This document shows, one piece after another, positions 1 to 11,001 of a stretch of 64,000 bases of DNA (position 1 is the stretch's first letter; the number at the start of each line of letters is the position of its first letter). Under the pieces are notes generated by a model. It was not told the origin of the DNA and ran no database searches. It worked only from the letters and a program-made list of their open reading frames with translations. This DNA comes from Liolophura sinensis (lineage: Eukaryota > Mollusca > Polyplacophora > Chitonida > Chitonidae), in assembly GCF_032854445.1 (NCBI RefSeq), contig NW_027018083.1:25037-89036 (forward strand), written 5' to 3'. The translations under genes and the position numbers were made by a program.

Positions 1-1650
1 CAGGCAAAAATGCAAAAGTGGAAAAACTGTTCCAGAGCTACTGGTAAGAGGCTAATCCGACGTATTTTGTCACGAGAAATCGAATGGTGCAAACCGCGTT
101 GCTCTCCGACCAATACTTTTGGCTGTAGCCACAATTGAATGATCATTGATGTCATAGTCACGTGCCCAGCAACGGCTCTTACTCCATGGAAACCAGGGAA
201 ATATGCAATTTTTTAACAGCTGCCGATGCCTGGCCCAATTCTGCATCTATTAGAACCTTATAGATGTGGTTCAGTGATCAGTTGTACTTTTTACAGCAGA
301 CTGTATCTAGTACATTGTGTTTTATATGTACGAATGGTGTGGTTTTTCTACACGTAGATAAAGACATTGAGATTGTCTTGGACTTAAAAGTAAGACAATT
401 GCTGGATGAGTTAAATGGGCTTAGCCCAAAGATTTGACGTCTTCTGGGCTACAGAAGGGCACATAACTTATAGTCAAAAGTTGAATATAGTAATGACCAG
501 TCGCGATTGTACATAGTAGATTGTATCCGATTTCAAATTAACAAAAAGACCAGGCAAAAATGCAAAAGTGGAAAAACTGTTCCAGTGCTGCTGGTAAGAG
601 GCTAATCCGATGTATTTTGTCACGAGAAATCGAATGGTGCAAACTGTGTTGCTCTCCGACCAATACTTTTGGCTGTAGCGACAATTGAATGATCATTGAT
701 GTCATAGTCACGTGCCCAGCAACGGCTCTTACTCCATGGAAACCAGGGAAATTTGCAATTTTTTAAACAGCTGCCGATGCCTGGGCCATTTCCGCATCTT
801 TTAGCACCTTATTGATGTGCGTCAGTGATCAGTTGTACTTTTTACAGCAGACTGTATCTAGTACATTGTGTTTTTTATGTACGAATGGTGTGGTTTTTCT
901 ACACGTAGATAAAGACATTGAGATTGTCTTGGACTTAGAAGTAAGACAATTGCTGGGTGAGTTAAATGGGCTTAGCCCAAAGATTTGACGTCTTCTGGGC
1001 TACAGAAGGGCACATAACTTACGTCAAAAGTTGAATATAGTAATGATCAGTCGCGATTGTACATGGTAGATTGTATCCGATTTCAAATTAACAAAAAGAC
1101 CCGGCAAAAATGCAAAAGTGGAAAAACTGTTCCAGTGCTGCTGGTAAGAGGCTAATCCGACGTATTTTGTGACGAAAAATCGAATGGTGCAAACCGCGTT
1201 GCTCTCCGACCAATACTTTTGGCTGTAGCGACAATTGAATGATCATTGATGTCATAGTCACGTGCCCAGCAACGGCTCTTACTCCATGGAAACCAGGGAA
1301 ATTTGCAATTTTTTAAACAGCTGCCGATGCCTGGCCCAATTCCGCATCTATTAGAACCTTATAGATGTGGTTCAGTGATCAGTTGTACTTTTTACAGCAG
1401 ACTGTATCTAGTACATTGTGTTTTTTATCTACGAATGGTGTGGTTTTTCTACACGTAGATAAAGACATTGAGATTGTCTTGGACTTAAAAGTAAGACAAT
1501 TGCTGGATGAGTTAAATGGGCTTAGCCCAAAGATTTGACGTCTTCTGGGCTACCGAAGGGCACATAACGTATAGTTAAAAGTTGAATATAGTAACGACCA
1601 GTCGCGATTGTGCATAGTACAGTGTATCCGATTTCAATTAACAAAAAAAC
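1..1650. repeat. Satellite monomers 1-3 (starts 1, 551, 1101)
   Basis: These are three units of 550 bp. The first carries 'agagctactgg', 'aatatgcaatttttt' and 'ttctgcatc'. The first two have the type II tail ('ctacagaag', 'cttatagtc' or a close form, 'gtagattg'). The third begins 'ccggcaaaaa', has 'gacgaaaaat', and changes in its last third to sequence matching the unit at 10453 ('ttttttatctacg' and 'acaaaaaaac'). So the duplicated segment described for 1651-6051 really begins inside this third unit, between about 1350 and 1420. Confidence 0.85.
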
Positions 1651-2331
1651 CAGGCAAAAATGCAAAAGTGGAAAAACTGTTCCAGTGCTGCTGGTAAGAG
1701 GCTAATCCGACGTATTTTGTGACGAGAAATCGAATGGTGCAAACCGCGTTGCTCTCCGACCAATACTTTTGGCTGTAGCGACAATTGAATGATCATTGAT
1801 GTCATAGTCACGTGCCCAGCAACGGCTCTTACTCCATGGAAACCAGAGAAATTTGCAATTTTTTAAACAGCTGCCGATGCATTAGCCATTTCCGCATCTT
1901 TTAGAACGTTATTGATGTGCGTCAGTGATCAGTTGTACTTTTTACAGCAGACTGTATCTAGTACATTGTGTTTTTTATGTACGAATGGTGTGGTTTTTCT
2001 ACACGTAGATAAAGACATTGAGATTGTCTTGGACTTAAAAGTAAGACAATTGCTGGATGAGTTAAATGGGCTTAGCCCAAAGATTTGACGTCTTCTGGGC
2101 TACCGAAGGGCACATAACGTATAGTTAAAAGTTGAATATAGTAACGACCAGTCGCGATTGTGCATAGTACAGTGTATCCGATTTCAATTAACAAAAAGAC
2201 CAGGCAAAAATGCAAAAGTGGAAAAACTGTTCCAGTGCTGCTGGTAAGAGGCTAATCCGACGTATTTTGTCACGAGAAATCGAATGGTGCAAACCGCGTT
2301 GCTCTCCGACCAATACTTTTGGCTGTAGCGA

Positions 2332-2364
2332 CAATTGAATGATCATTGATGTCATAGTCACGTG
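2332..2364. other. Conserved palindrome cluster and E-box (in each monomer)
   Basis: Three palindromic hexamer-to-decamer motifs sit close together: caattg, then aatgatcatt, then cacgtg 11 bases further on. They are kept in almost all monomers. Exceptions include 'atcatttttg' just right of the decamer in the units starting 4952, 8803, 10453, 14305 and 19255, 'gaatggacattg' in the unit at 43986, and 'gtgacgtg' or 'aaagtcacg' variants in the right part. CACGTG is the general E-box core bound by bHLH proteins. Whether any protein binds here is not shown by sequence, so this is only a candidate binding region. Confidence 0.35.
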
Positions 2365-2616
2365 CCCAGCAACGGCTCTTACTCCATTGAAACCAGGGAA
2401 ATTTGCAATTTTTTAAACAGCTGCCGATGCCTGGGCCATTTCCGCATCTTTTAGAACCTTATTGATGTGCGTCAGTGATCAGTTGTACTTTTTACAGCAG
2501 ACTGTATCTAGTACATTGTGTTTTTTATGTACGAATGGTGTGGTTTTTCTACACGTAGATAAAGACATTGAGATTGTCTTGGACTTAAAAGTAAGACAAT
2601 TGCTGGATGAGTTAAA

Positions 2617-2651
2617 TGGGCTTAGCCCAAAGATTTGACGTCTTCTGGGCT
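2617..2651. other. Two overlapping hairpins sharing one arm (in each monomer)
   Basis: The 13-base inverted repeat 'tgggcttagccca' (2617-2629) has 6-base arms around a single t. Its right arm 'agccca' can instead pair with 'tgggct' at 2646-2651. That second stem is extended by aaga/tctt with one bulged c, giving about 10 pairs around the loop 'tttgacg' (2634-2640). The two stems are mutually exclusive. The element recurs at the same place in nearly every monomer. In the right half the first arm is often 'tgggtt', which leaves a G-T type pair, while the second stem stays intact. Function is unknown; it may only reflect monomer ancestry. Confidence 0.6.
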
Positions 2652-5600
2652 ACCGAAGGGCACATAACGTATAGTTAAAAGTTGAATATAGTAACGACCA
2701 GTCGCGATTGTGCATAGTACAGTGTATCCGATTTCAATTAACAAAAAGACCAAACAAAAATGCAAAAGTGGAAAAACTGTTCCAGTGCTGCTGGTAAGAG
2801 GCTAATCCGACGTATTTTGTGACGAGAAATCGAATGGTGCAAACCGCGTTGCTCTCCGACCAATACTTTTGGCTGTAGCCACAATTGAATGATCATTGAT
2901 GTCATAGTCACGTGCCCAGCAACGGCTCTTACTCCATGGAAACCAGGGAAATTTGCAATTTTTTAAACAGCTGCCGATGCCTGGGCCAATTCCGCATCTT
3001 TTAGAACCTTATTGATGTGGTTCAGTGATCAGTTGTACTTTTTACAGCAGACTGTATCTAGTACATTGTGTTTTTTATGTACGAATGGTGTGGTTTTTCT
3101 ACACGTAGATAAAGACATTGAGATTGTCTTGCACTTAAAAGTAAGACAATTGCTGGGTGAGTTAAATGGGCTTAGCCCAAAGATTTGACGTCTTCTGGGC
3201 TACAGAAGGGCACATAACTTATAGTCAAAAGTTGAATAAAGTAATGACCAGTCGCGATTGTACATAGTAGATTGTATCCGATTTCAAATTAACAAAAAGA
3301 CCAGGCAAAAATGCAAAAGTGGAAAAACTGTTCCAGTGCTGCTGGTAAGAGGCTAATCCGACGTATTTTGTGACGAGAAATCGAATGGTGCAAACCGCGT
3401 TGCTCTCCGACCAATACTTTTGGCTGTAGCGACAATTGAATGATCATTGATGTCATAGTCACGTGCCTAGCAACGGCTCTTACTCCATGGAAACCAGGGA
3501 AATTTGCAATTTTTTAAACAGCTGCCGATGCCTGGCCCAATTCCGCATCTATTAGAACCTTATAGATGTGGTTCAGTGATCAGTTGTACTTTTTACAGCA
3601 GACTGTATCTAGTACATTGTGTTTTTTATGTACGAATGGTGTGGTTTTTCTACACGTAGATAAAGACATTGAAATTGTCTTGGACTTAGAAGTAAGACAA
3701 TTGCTGGATGAGTTAAATGGGCTTAGCCCAAAGATTTGACGTCTTCTGGGCTACAGAAGGGCACATAACGTATAGTTAAAAGTTGAATATAGTAACGACC
3801 AGTCGCGATTGTGCATAGTACAGTGTATCCGATTTCAATTAACAAAAAGACCAGGCAAAAATGCAAAAGTGGAAAAACTGTTCCAGTGCTGCTGGTAAGA
3901 GACTAATCCGACGTATTTTGTCACGAGAAATCGAATGGTGCAAACCGCGTTGCTCTCCGACCAATACTTTTGGCTGTAGCGACAATTGAATGATCATTGA
4001 TGTCATAGTCACGTGCCTAGCAACGGCTCTTACTCCATGGAAACCAGGGAAATTTGCAATTTTTTAAACAGCTGCCGATGCCTGGCCCAATTCCGCATCT
4101 ATTAGAACCTTATAGATGTGGTTCAGTGATCAGTTGTACTTTTTACAGCAGACTGTATCTAGTACATTGTGTTTTTTATGTACGAATGGTGTGGTTTTTC
4201 TACACGTAGATAAAGACATTGAAATTGTCTTGGACTTAAAAGTAAAACAATTGCTGGATGAGTTAAATGGGCTTAGCCCAAAGATTTGACGTCTTCTGGG
4301 CTACCGAAGGGCACATAACGTATAGTTAAAAGTTGAATATAGTAACGACCAGTCTCGATTGTGCATAGTACAGTGTATCCGATTTCAATTAACAAAAAGA
4401 CCAGGCAAAAATGCAAAAGTGGAAAAACTGTTCCAGTGCTGCTCGTAAGAGGCTAATCCGACGTATTTTGTCACGAGAAATCGAATGGTGCAAACCGCGT
4501 TGCTCTCCAACCAATACTTTTGGCTGTAGCGACAATTGAATGATCATTGATGTCATAGTCACGTGCCCAGCAACGGCTCTTACTCCATGGAAACCAGGGA
4601 AATTTGCAATTTTCTAAACAGCTGCCGATGCCTGGCCCAATTCCGCATCTTTTAGAACCTTATTGATGTGGTTCAGTGATCAGTTGTACTTTTTACAGCA
4701 GACTGTATCTAGTACATTGTGTTTTTTATGTACGAATGGTGTGGTTTTTCTACACGTAGATAAAGACATTGAGATTGTCTTGGACTTAAAAGTAAGACAA
4801 TTGCTGGATGAGTTAAATGGGCTTAGCCCAAAGATTTGACGTCTTCTGGGCTACCGAAGGGCACATAACGTATAGTTAAAAGTTGAATATAGTAACGACC
4901 AGTCTCGATTGTGCATAGTACAGTGTATCCGATTTCAATTAACAAAAAGACCAGGCAAAAATGCAAAAGTGTAAAAACTGTTCCAGTGCTGCTGGTAAGA
5001 GGCTAATCCGACGTATTTTGTCACGAGAAATCGAATGGTGCAAACCGCGTTGCTCTCCGACCAATACTTTTGGCTGTAGCCACAATTGAATGATCATTTT
5101 TGTCATAGTCACGTGCCCAGCAACGGCTCTTACTCCATGGAAACCAGGGAAATATGCAATTTTTTAACAGCTGCCGATGCCTGGCCCAATTCCGCATCTT
5201 TTAGAACCTTATAAATGTGGTTCAGTGATCAGTTGTACTTTTTACAGCAGACTGTATCTAGTACATTGTGTTTTTTATGTACGAATGGTGTGGTTTTTCT
5301 ACACGTAGATAAAGACATTGAGATTGTCTTGCACTTAAAAGTAAGACAATTGCTGGGTGAGTTAAATGGGCTTAGCCCAAAAATTTGACGTCTTCTGGGC
5401 TACAGAAGGGCACATAACTTATAGTCAAAAGTTGAATATAGTAATGATCAGTCGCGATTGTACATAGTAGATTGTATCCGATTTCAAATTAACAAAAAGA
5501 CCAGGCAAAAATGCAAAAGTGGAAAAACTGTTCCAGTGCTGCTGGTAAGAGGCTAATCCGACGTATTTTGTGACGAAAAATCGAATGGTGCAAACCGCGT

Positions 5601-6051
5601 TGCTCTCCGACCAATACTTTTGGCTGTAGCGACAATTGAATGATCATTGATGTCATAGTCACGTGCCCAGCAACGGCTCTTACTCCATGGAAACCAGGGA
5701 AATTTGCAATTTTTTAAACAGCTGCCGATGCCTGGCCCAATTCCGCATCTATTAGAACCTTATAGATGTGGTTCAGTGATCAGTTGTACTTTTTACAGCA
5801 GACTGTATCTAGTACATTGTGTTTTTTATGTACGAATGGTGTGGTTTTTCTACACGTAGATAAAGACATTGAAATTGTCTTGGACTTAAAAGTAAGACAA
5901 TTGCTGGATGAGTTAAATGGGCTTAGCCCAAAGATTTGACGTCTTCTGGGCTACCGAAGGGCACATAACGTATAGTTAAAAGTTGAATATAGTAACGACC
6001 AGTCGCGATTGTGCATAGTACAGTGTATCCGATTTCAATTAACAAAAAGAC

Positions 6052-8802
6052 CAGGCAAAAATGCAAAAGTGGAAAAACTGTTCCAGTGCTGCTGGTAAGA
6101 GACTAATCCGACGTATTTTGTGACGAGAAATCGAATGGTGCAAACCGCGTTGCTCTCCGACCAATACTTTTGGCTGTAGCGACAATTGAATGATCATTGA
6201 TGTCATAGTCACGTGCCCAGCAACGGCTCTTACTCCATGGAAACCAGGGAAATATGCAATTTTTTAACAGCTGCCGATGCCTGGCCCAATTCCGCATCTA
6301 TTAGAACCTTATAGATGTGGTTCAGTGATCAGTTGTACTTTTTACAGCAGACTGTATCTAGTACATTGTGTTTTTTATGTACGAATGGTGTGGTTTTTCT
6401 ACACGTAGATAAAGACATTGAGATTGTCTTGGACTTAAAAGTAAGACAATTGCTGGATGAGTTAAATGGGCTTAGCCCAAAGATTTGACGTCTTCTGGGC
6501 TACCGAAGGGCACATAACGTATAGTTAAAAGTTGAATATAGTAACGACCAGTCGCGATTGTGCATAGTACAGTGTATCCGATTTCAATTAACAAAAAGAC
6601 CAGGCAAAAATGCAAAAGTGGAAAAACTGTTCCAGTGCTGCTGGTAAGAGGCTAATCCGACGTATTTTGTCACGAGAAATCGAATGGTGCAAACCGCGTT
6701 GCTCTCCGACCAATACTTTTGGCTGTAGCGACAATTGAATGATCATTGATGTCATAGTCACGTGCCCAGCAACGGCTCTTACTCCATGGAAACCAGGGAA
6801 ATTTGCAATTTTCTAAACAGCTGCCGATGCCTAGGCCAATTCCGCATCTTTTAGAACCTTATTGATGTGGGTCAGTAATCAGTTGTACTTTTTACAGCAG
6901 ACTGTATCTAGTACCTTGTGTTTTTTTAAGTACAAATGGTGTGGTTTTTCTACACGTAGATAAAGACATTGAGATTGTCTTGGACTTAAAAGTAAGACAA
7001 TTGCTGGATGAGTTAAATGGGCTTAGCCCAAAGATTTGACGTCTTCTGGGCTACCGAAGGGCACATAACGTATAGTTAAAAGTTGAATATAGTAACGACC
7101 AGTCGCGATTGTGCATAGTACAGTGTATCCGATTTCAATTAACAAAAAGACCAGGCAAAAATGCAAAAGTGGAAAAACTGTTCCAGTGCTGCTGGTAAGA
7201 GACTAATCCGACGTATTTTGTCACGAGAAATCGAATGGTGCAAACCGCGTTGCTCTCCGACCAATACTTTTGGCTGTAGCGACAATTGAATGATCATTGA
7301 TGTCATAGTCACGTGCCTAGCAACGGCTCTTACTCCATGGAAACCAGGGAAATTTGCAATTTTTTAAACAGCTGCCGATGCCTGGCCCAATTCCGCATCT
7401 ATTAGAACCTTATAGATGTGGTTCAGTGATCAGTTGTACTTTTTACAGCAGACTGTATCTAGTACATTGTGTTTTTTATGTACGAATGGTGTGGTTTTTC
7501 TACACGTAGATAAAGACATTGAGATTGTCTTGGACTTAAAAGTAAGACAATTGCTGGATGAGTTAAATGGGCTTAGCCCAAAGATTTGACGTCTTCTGGG
7601 CTACCGAAGGGCACATAACGTATAGTTAAAAGTTGAATATAGTAACGACCAGTCGCGATTGTGCATAGTACAGTGTATCCGATTTCAATTAACAAAAAGA
7701 CCAGGCAAAAATGCAAAAGTGGAAAAACTGTTCCAGTGCTGCTGGTAAGAGGCTAATCCGACGTATTTTGTCACGAGAAATCGAATGGTGCAAACCGCGT
7801 TGCTCTCCGACCAATACTTTTGGCTGTAGCGACAATTGAATGATCATTGATGTCATAGTCACGTGCCCAGCAACGGCTCTTACTCCATGGAAACCAGGGA
7901 AATTTGCAATTTTTTAAACAGCTGCCGATGCCTAGGCCAATTCCGCATCTTTTAGAACCTTATTGATGTGGGTCAGTGATCAGTTGTACTTTTTACAGCA
8001 GACTGTATCTAGTACCTTGTGTTTTTTTAAGTACAAATGGTGTGGTTTTTCTACACGTAGATAAAGACATTGAGATTGTCTTGGACTTAAAAGTAAGACA
8101 ATTGCTGGATGAGTTAAATGGGCTTAGCCCAAAGATTTGACGTCTTCTGGGCTACCGAAGGGCACATAACGTATAGTTAAAAGTTGAATATAGTAACGAC
8201 CAGTCGCGATTGTGCATAGTACAGTGTATCCGATTTCAATTAACAAAAAGACCAGGCAAAAATGCAAAAGTGGAAAAACTGTTCCAGTGCTGCTGGTAAG
8301 AGACTAATCCGACGTATTTTGTCACGAGAAATCGAATGGTGCAAACCGCGTTGCTCTCCGACCAATACTTTTGGCTGTAGCCACAATTGAATGATCATTG
8401 ATGTCATAGTCACGTGCCTAGCAACGGCTCTTACTCCATGGAAACCAGGGAAATTTGCAATTTTTTAAACAGCTGCCGATGCCTGGCCCAATTCCGCATC
8501 TATTAGAACCTTATAGATGTGGTTCAGTGATCAGTTGTACTTTTTACAGCAGACTGTATCTAGTACATTGTGTTTTTTATGTACGAATGGTGTGGTTTTT
8601 CTACACGTAGATAAAGACATTGAGATTGTCTTGGACTTAAAAGTAAGACAATTGCTGGATGAGTTAAATGGGCTTAGCCCAAAGATTTGACGTCTTCTGG
8701 GCTACCGAAGGGCACATAACGTATAGTTAAAAGTTGAATATAGTAACGACCAGTCGCGATTGTGCATAGTACAGTGTATCCGATTTCAATTAACAAAAAG
8801 AC
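6052..8802. repeat. Monomers 12-16 with dimeric ctaggcc sub-pattern, copy 1
   Basis: Starts are 6052, 6601, 7152, 7702 and 8253. The unit at 6052 is a 549-bp 'aatatgcaatttttt' form. The next four form two dimers. The odd members (6601, 7702) have 'cctaggcca', 'taccttgtg' and 'ttttaagtacaaatgg'. The even members (7152, 8253) have 'gagactaat' and 'cgtgcctagc'. The same dimers occur at 16503-18704 at a constant offset of 9902, and again as single pairs at 22006-23105, 23106-24203, 27504-28604 and 32454-33553. The ctaggcc type was not seen to the right of about 33 kb. Confidence 0.8.
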
Positions 8803-11001
8803 CAGGCAAAAATGCAAAAGTGTAAAAACTGTTCCAGTGCTGCTGGTAAGAGGCTAATCCGACGTATTTTGTCACGAGAAATCGAATGGTGCAAACCGCG
8901 TTGCTCTCCGACCAATACTTTTGGCTGTAGCCACAATTGAATGATCATTTTTGTCATAGTCACGTGCCCAGCAACGGCTCTTACTCCATGGAAACCAGGG
9001 AAATATGCAATTTTTTAACAGCTGCCGATGCCTGGCCCAATTCCGCATCTTTTAGAACCTTATAAATGTGGTTCAGTGATCAGTTGTACTTTTTACAGCA
9101 GACTGTATCTAGTACATTGTGTTTTTTATGTACGAATGGTGTGGTTTTTCTACACGTAGATAAAGACATTGAGATTGTCTTGCACTTAAAAGTAAGACAA
9201 TTGCTGGGTGAGTTAAATGGGCTTAGCCCAAAAATTTGACGTCTTCTGGGCTACAGAAGGGCACATAACTTATAGTCAAAAGTTGAATATAGTAATGATC
9301 AGTCGCGATTGTACATAGTAGATTGTATCCGATTTCAAATTAACAAAAAGACCAGGCAAAAATGCAAAAGTGGAAAAACTGTTCCAGTGCTGCTGGTAAG
9401 AGGCTAATCCGACGTATTTTGTGACGAAAAATCGAATGGTGCAAACCGCGTTGCTCTCCGACCAATACTTTTGGCTGTAGCGACAATTGAATGATCATTG
9501 ATGTCATAGTCACGTGCCCAGCAACGGCTCTTACTCCATGGAAACCAGGGAAATTTGCAATTTTTTAAACAGCTGCCGATGCCTGGCCCAATTCCGCATC
9601 TATTAGAACCTTATAGATGTGGTTCAGTGATCAGTTGTACTTTTTACAGCAGACTGTATCTAGTACATTGTGTTTTTTATGCACGAATGGTGTGGTTTTT
9701 CTACACGTAGATAAAGACATTGAAATTGTCTTGGACTTAGAAGTAAGACAATTGCTGGATGAGTTAAATGGGCTTAGCCCAAAGATTTGACGTCTTCTGG
9801 GCTACAGAAGGGCACATAACGTATAGTTAAAAGTTGAATATAGTAACGACCAGTCGCGATTGTGCATAGTACAGTGTATCCGATTTCAATTAACAAAAAG
9901 ACCAGGCAAAAATGCAAAAGTGGAAAAACTGTTCCAGTGCTGCTGGTAAGAGACTAATCCGACGTATTTTGTCACGAGAAATCGAATGGTGCAAACCGCG
10001 TTGCTCTCCGACCAATACTTTTGGCTGTAGCGACAATTGAATGATCATTGATGTCATAGTCACGTGCCTAGCAACGGCTCTTACTCCATGGAAACCAGGG
10101 AAATTTGCAATTTTTTAAACAGCTGCCGATGCCTGGCCCAATTCCGCATCTATTAGAACCTTATAGATGTGGTTCAGTGATCAGTTGTACTTTTTACAGC
10201 AGACTGTATCTAGTACATTGTGTTTTTTATGTACGAATGGTGTGGTTTTTCTACACGTAGATAAAGACATTGAAATTGTCTTGGACTTAAAAGTAAAACA
10301 ATTGCTGGATGAGTTAAATGGGCTTAGCCCAAAGATTTGACGTCTTCTGGGCTACCGAAGGGCACATAACGTATAGTTAAAAGTTGAATATAGTAACGAC
10401 CAGTCTCGATTGTGCATAGTACAGTGTATCCGATTTCAATTAACAAAAAGACCAGGCAAAAATGCAAAAGTGTAAAAACTGTTCCAGTGCTGCTGGTAAG
10501 AGGCTAATCCGACGTATTTTGTCACGAGAAATCGAATGGTGCAAACCGCGTTGCTCTCCGACCAATACTTTTGGCTGTAGCCACAATTGAATGATCATTT
10601 TTGTCATAGTCACGTGCCCAGCAACGGCTCTTACTCCATGGAAACCAGGGAAATATGCAATTTTTTAACAGCTGCCGATACCTGACCCAATTCCGCATCT
10701 TTTAGAACCTTATAGATGTGGTTCAGTGATCAGTTGTACTTTTTACAGCAGACTGTATCTAGTACATTGTGTTTTTTATCTACGAATGGTGTGGTTTTTC
10801 TACACGTAGATAAAGACATTGAGATTGTCTTGGACTTAAAAGTAAGACAATTGCTGGATGAGTTAAATGGGCTTAGCCCAAAGATTTGACGTCTTCTGGG
10901 CTACCGAAGGGCACATAACGTATAGTTAAAAGTTGAATATAGTAACGACCAGTCGCGATTGTGCATAGTACAGTGTATCCGATTTCAATTAACAAAAAAA
11001 C
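8803..11001. repeat. Satellite monomers 17-20
   Basis: Starts are 8803, 9353, 9903 and 10453. The pair 8803/9353 repeats the pair 4952/5502 ('gtgtaaaaac' plus 'atcatttttg', then 'gacgaaaaat'). The unit at 9903 matches 3852 ('attgaaattg', 'agtaaaacaattg', 'agtctcg'). The unit at 10453 starts like 4952 but shifts within its middle ('gatacctgaccc') to the sequence of the unit at 1101. It therefore looks like a recombination junction between two monomer types, marking the left edge of the 9.35-kb duplication. Confidence 0.75.

Larger units (their letters stand above)
2201..2750. repeat. Representative 550-bp satellite monomer with landmarks
   Basis: This unit serves as reference; positions are within the monomer. 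Positions 1-40 are rich in short A-tracts (caaaaatg, caaaagtgg, aaaaactg). About 60-210 is the most uniform part across the array and holds the palindromes caattg (132-137) and aatgatcatt (138-147) and the E-box cacgtg (159-164). About 205-290 is variable: t or a before 'tgcaatttt', two or three a after the T run, 'ggccc' or 'gggcc', 'ctatt' or 'ctttt'. At 348-359 lies 'tctacacgtaga', nearly palindromic. At 417-451 are two overlapping hairpins. About 455-540 is the alternative tail. This copy has one oddity, 'ccattgaaacc' instead of 'ccatggaaacc'. Confidence 0.9.
1651..6051. repeat. Duplicated 8-monomer segment, copy 1
   Basis: Monomer starts are 1651, 2201, 2751, 3302, 3852, 4402, 4952 and 5502. 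Unit by unit these match 11002-15404 through rare shared variants. The first has 'accagagaa', 'gcattagcc' and 'gaacgttatt'. The third has 'ccaaacaaa' and 'gttgaataaagtaatg'. The fifth has 'agtaaaacaattg' and 'agtctcg'. The sixth has 'gctcgtaag' and 'tctccaacc'. The seventh has 'gtgtaaaaac' and 'atcatttttg'. The eighth has 'gacgaaaaat' and 'attgaaattg'. The offset between copies is 9351 to 9353 bases, the two extra bases being single T and A insertions in copy 2. Confidence 0.85.

Noticed and set aside
2385-2403. Possible CENP-B box around 'tggaaaccaggga'
   Set aside because: The known 17-bp box needs TTCG on the left and CGGG on the right with fixed spacing. Here both are absent and two bases are inserted, so only the 'tggaaac' core is similar.
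2468-2482. Pol III B-box-like 'ggttcagtgatc' found in many monomers, suggesting a tRNA-derived SINE origin
   Set aside because: It does not fit GGTTCGANNCC at the key positions, no A box lies at suitable distance, and no tRNA-like fold was seen.
3235-3240. AATAAA polyadenylation-like signal (also 12588-12593)
   Set aside because: It arises from one t-to-a change shared by two duplicated monomers, with no transcript evidence; it is useful only as a duplication marker.
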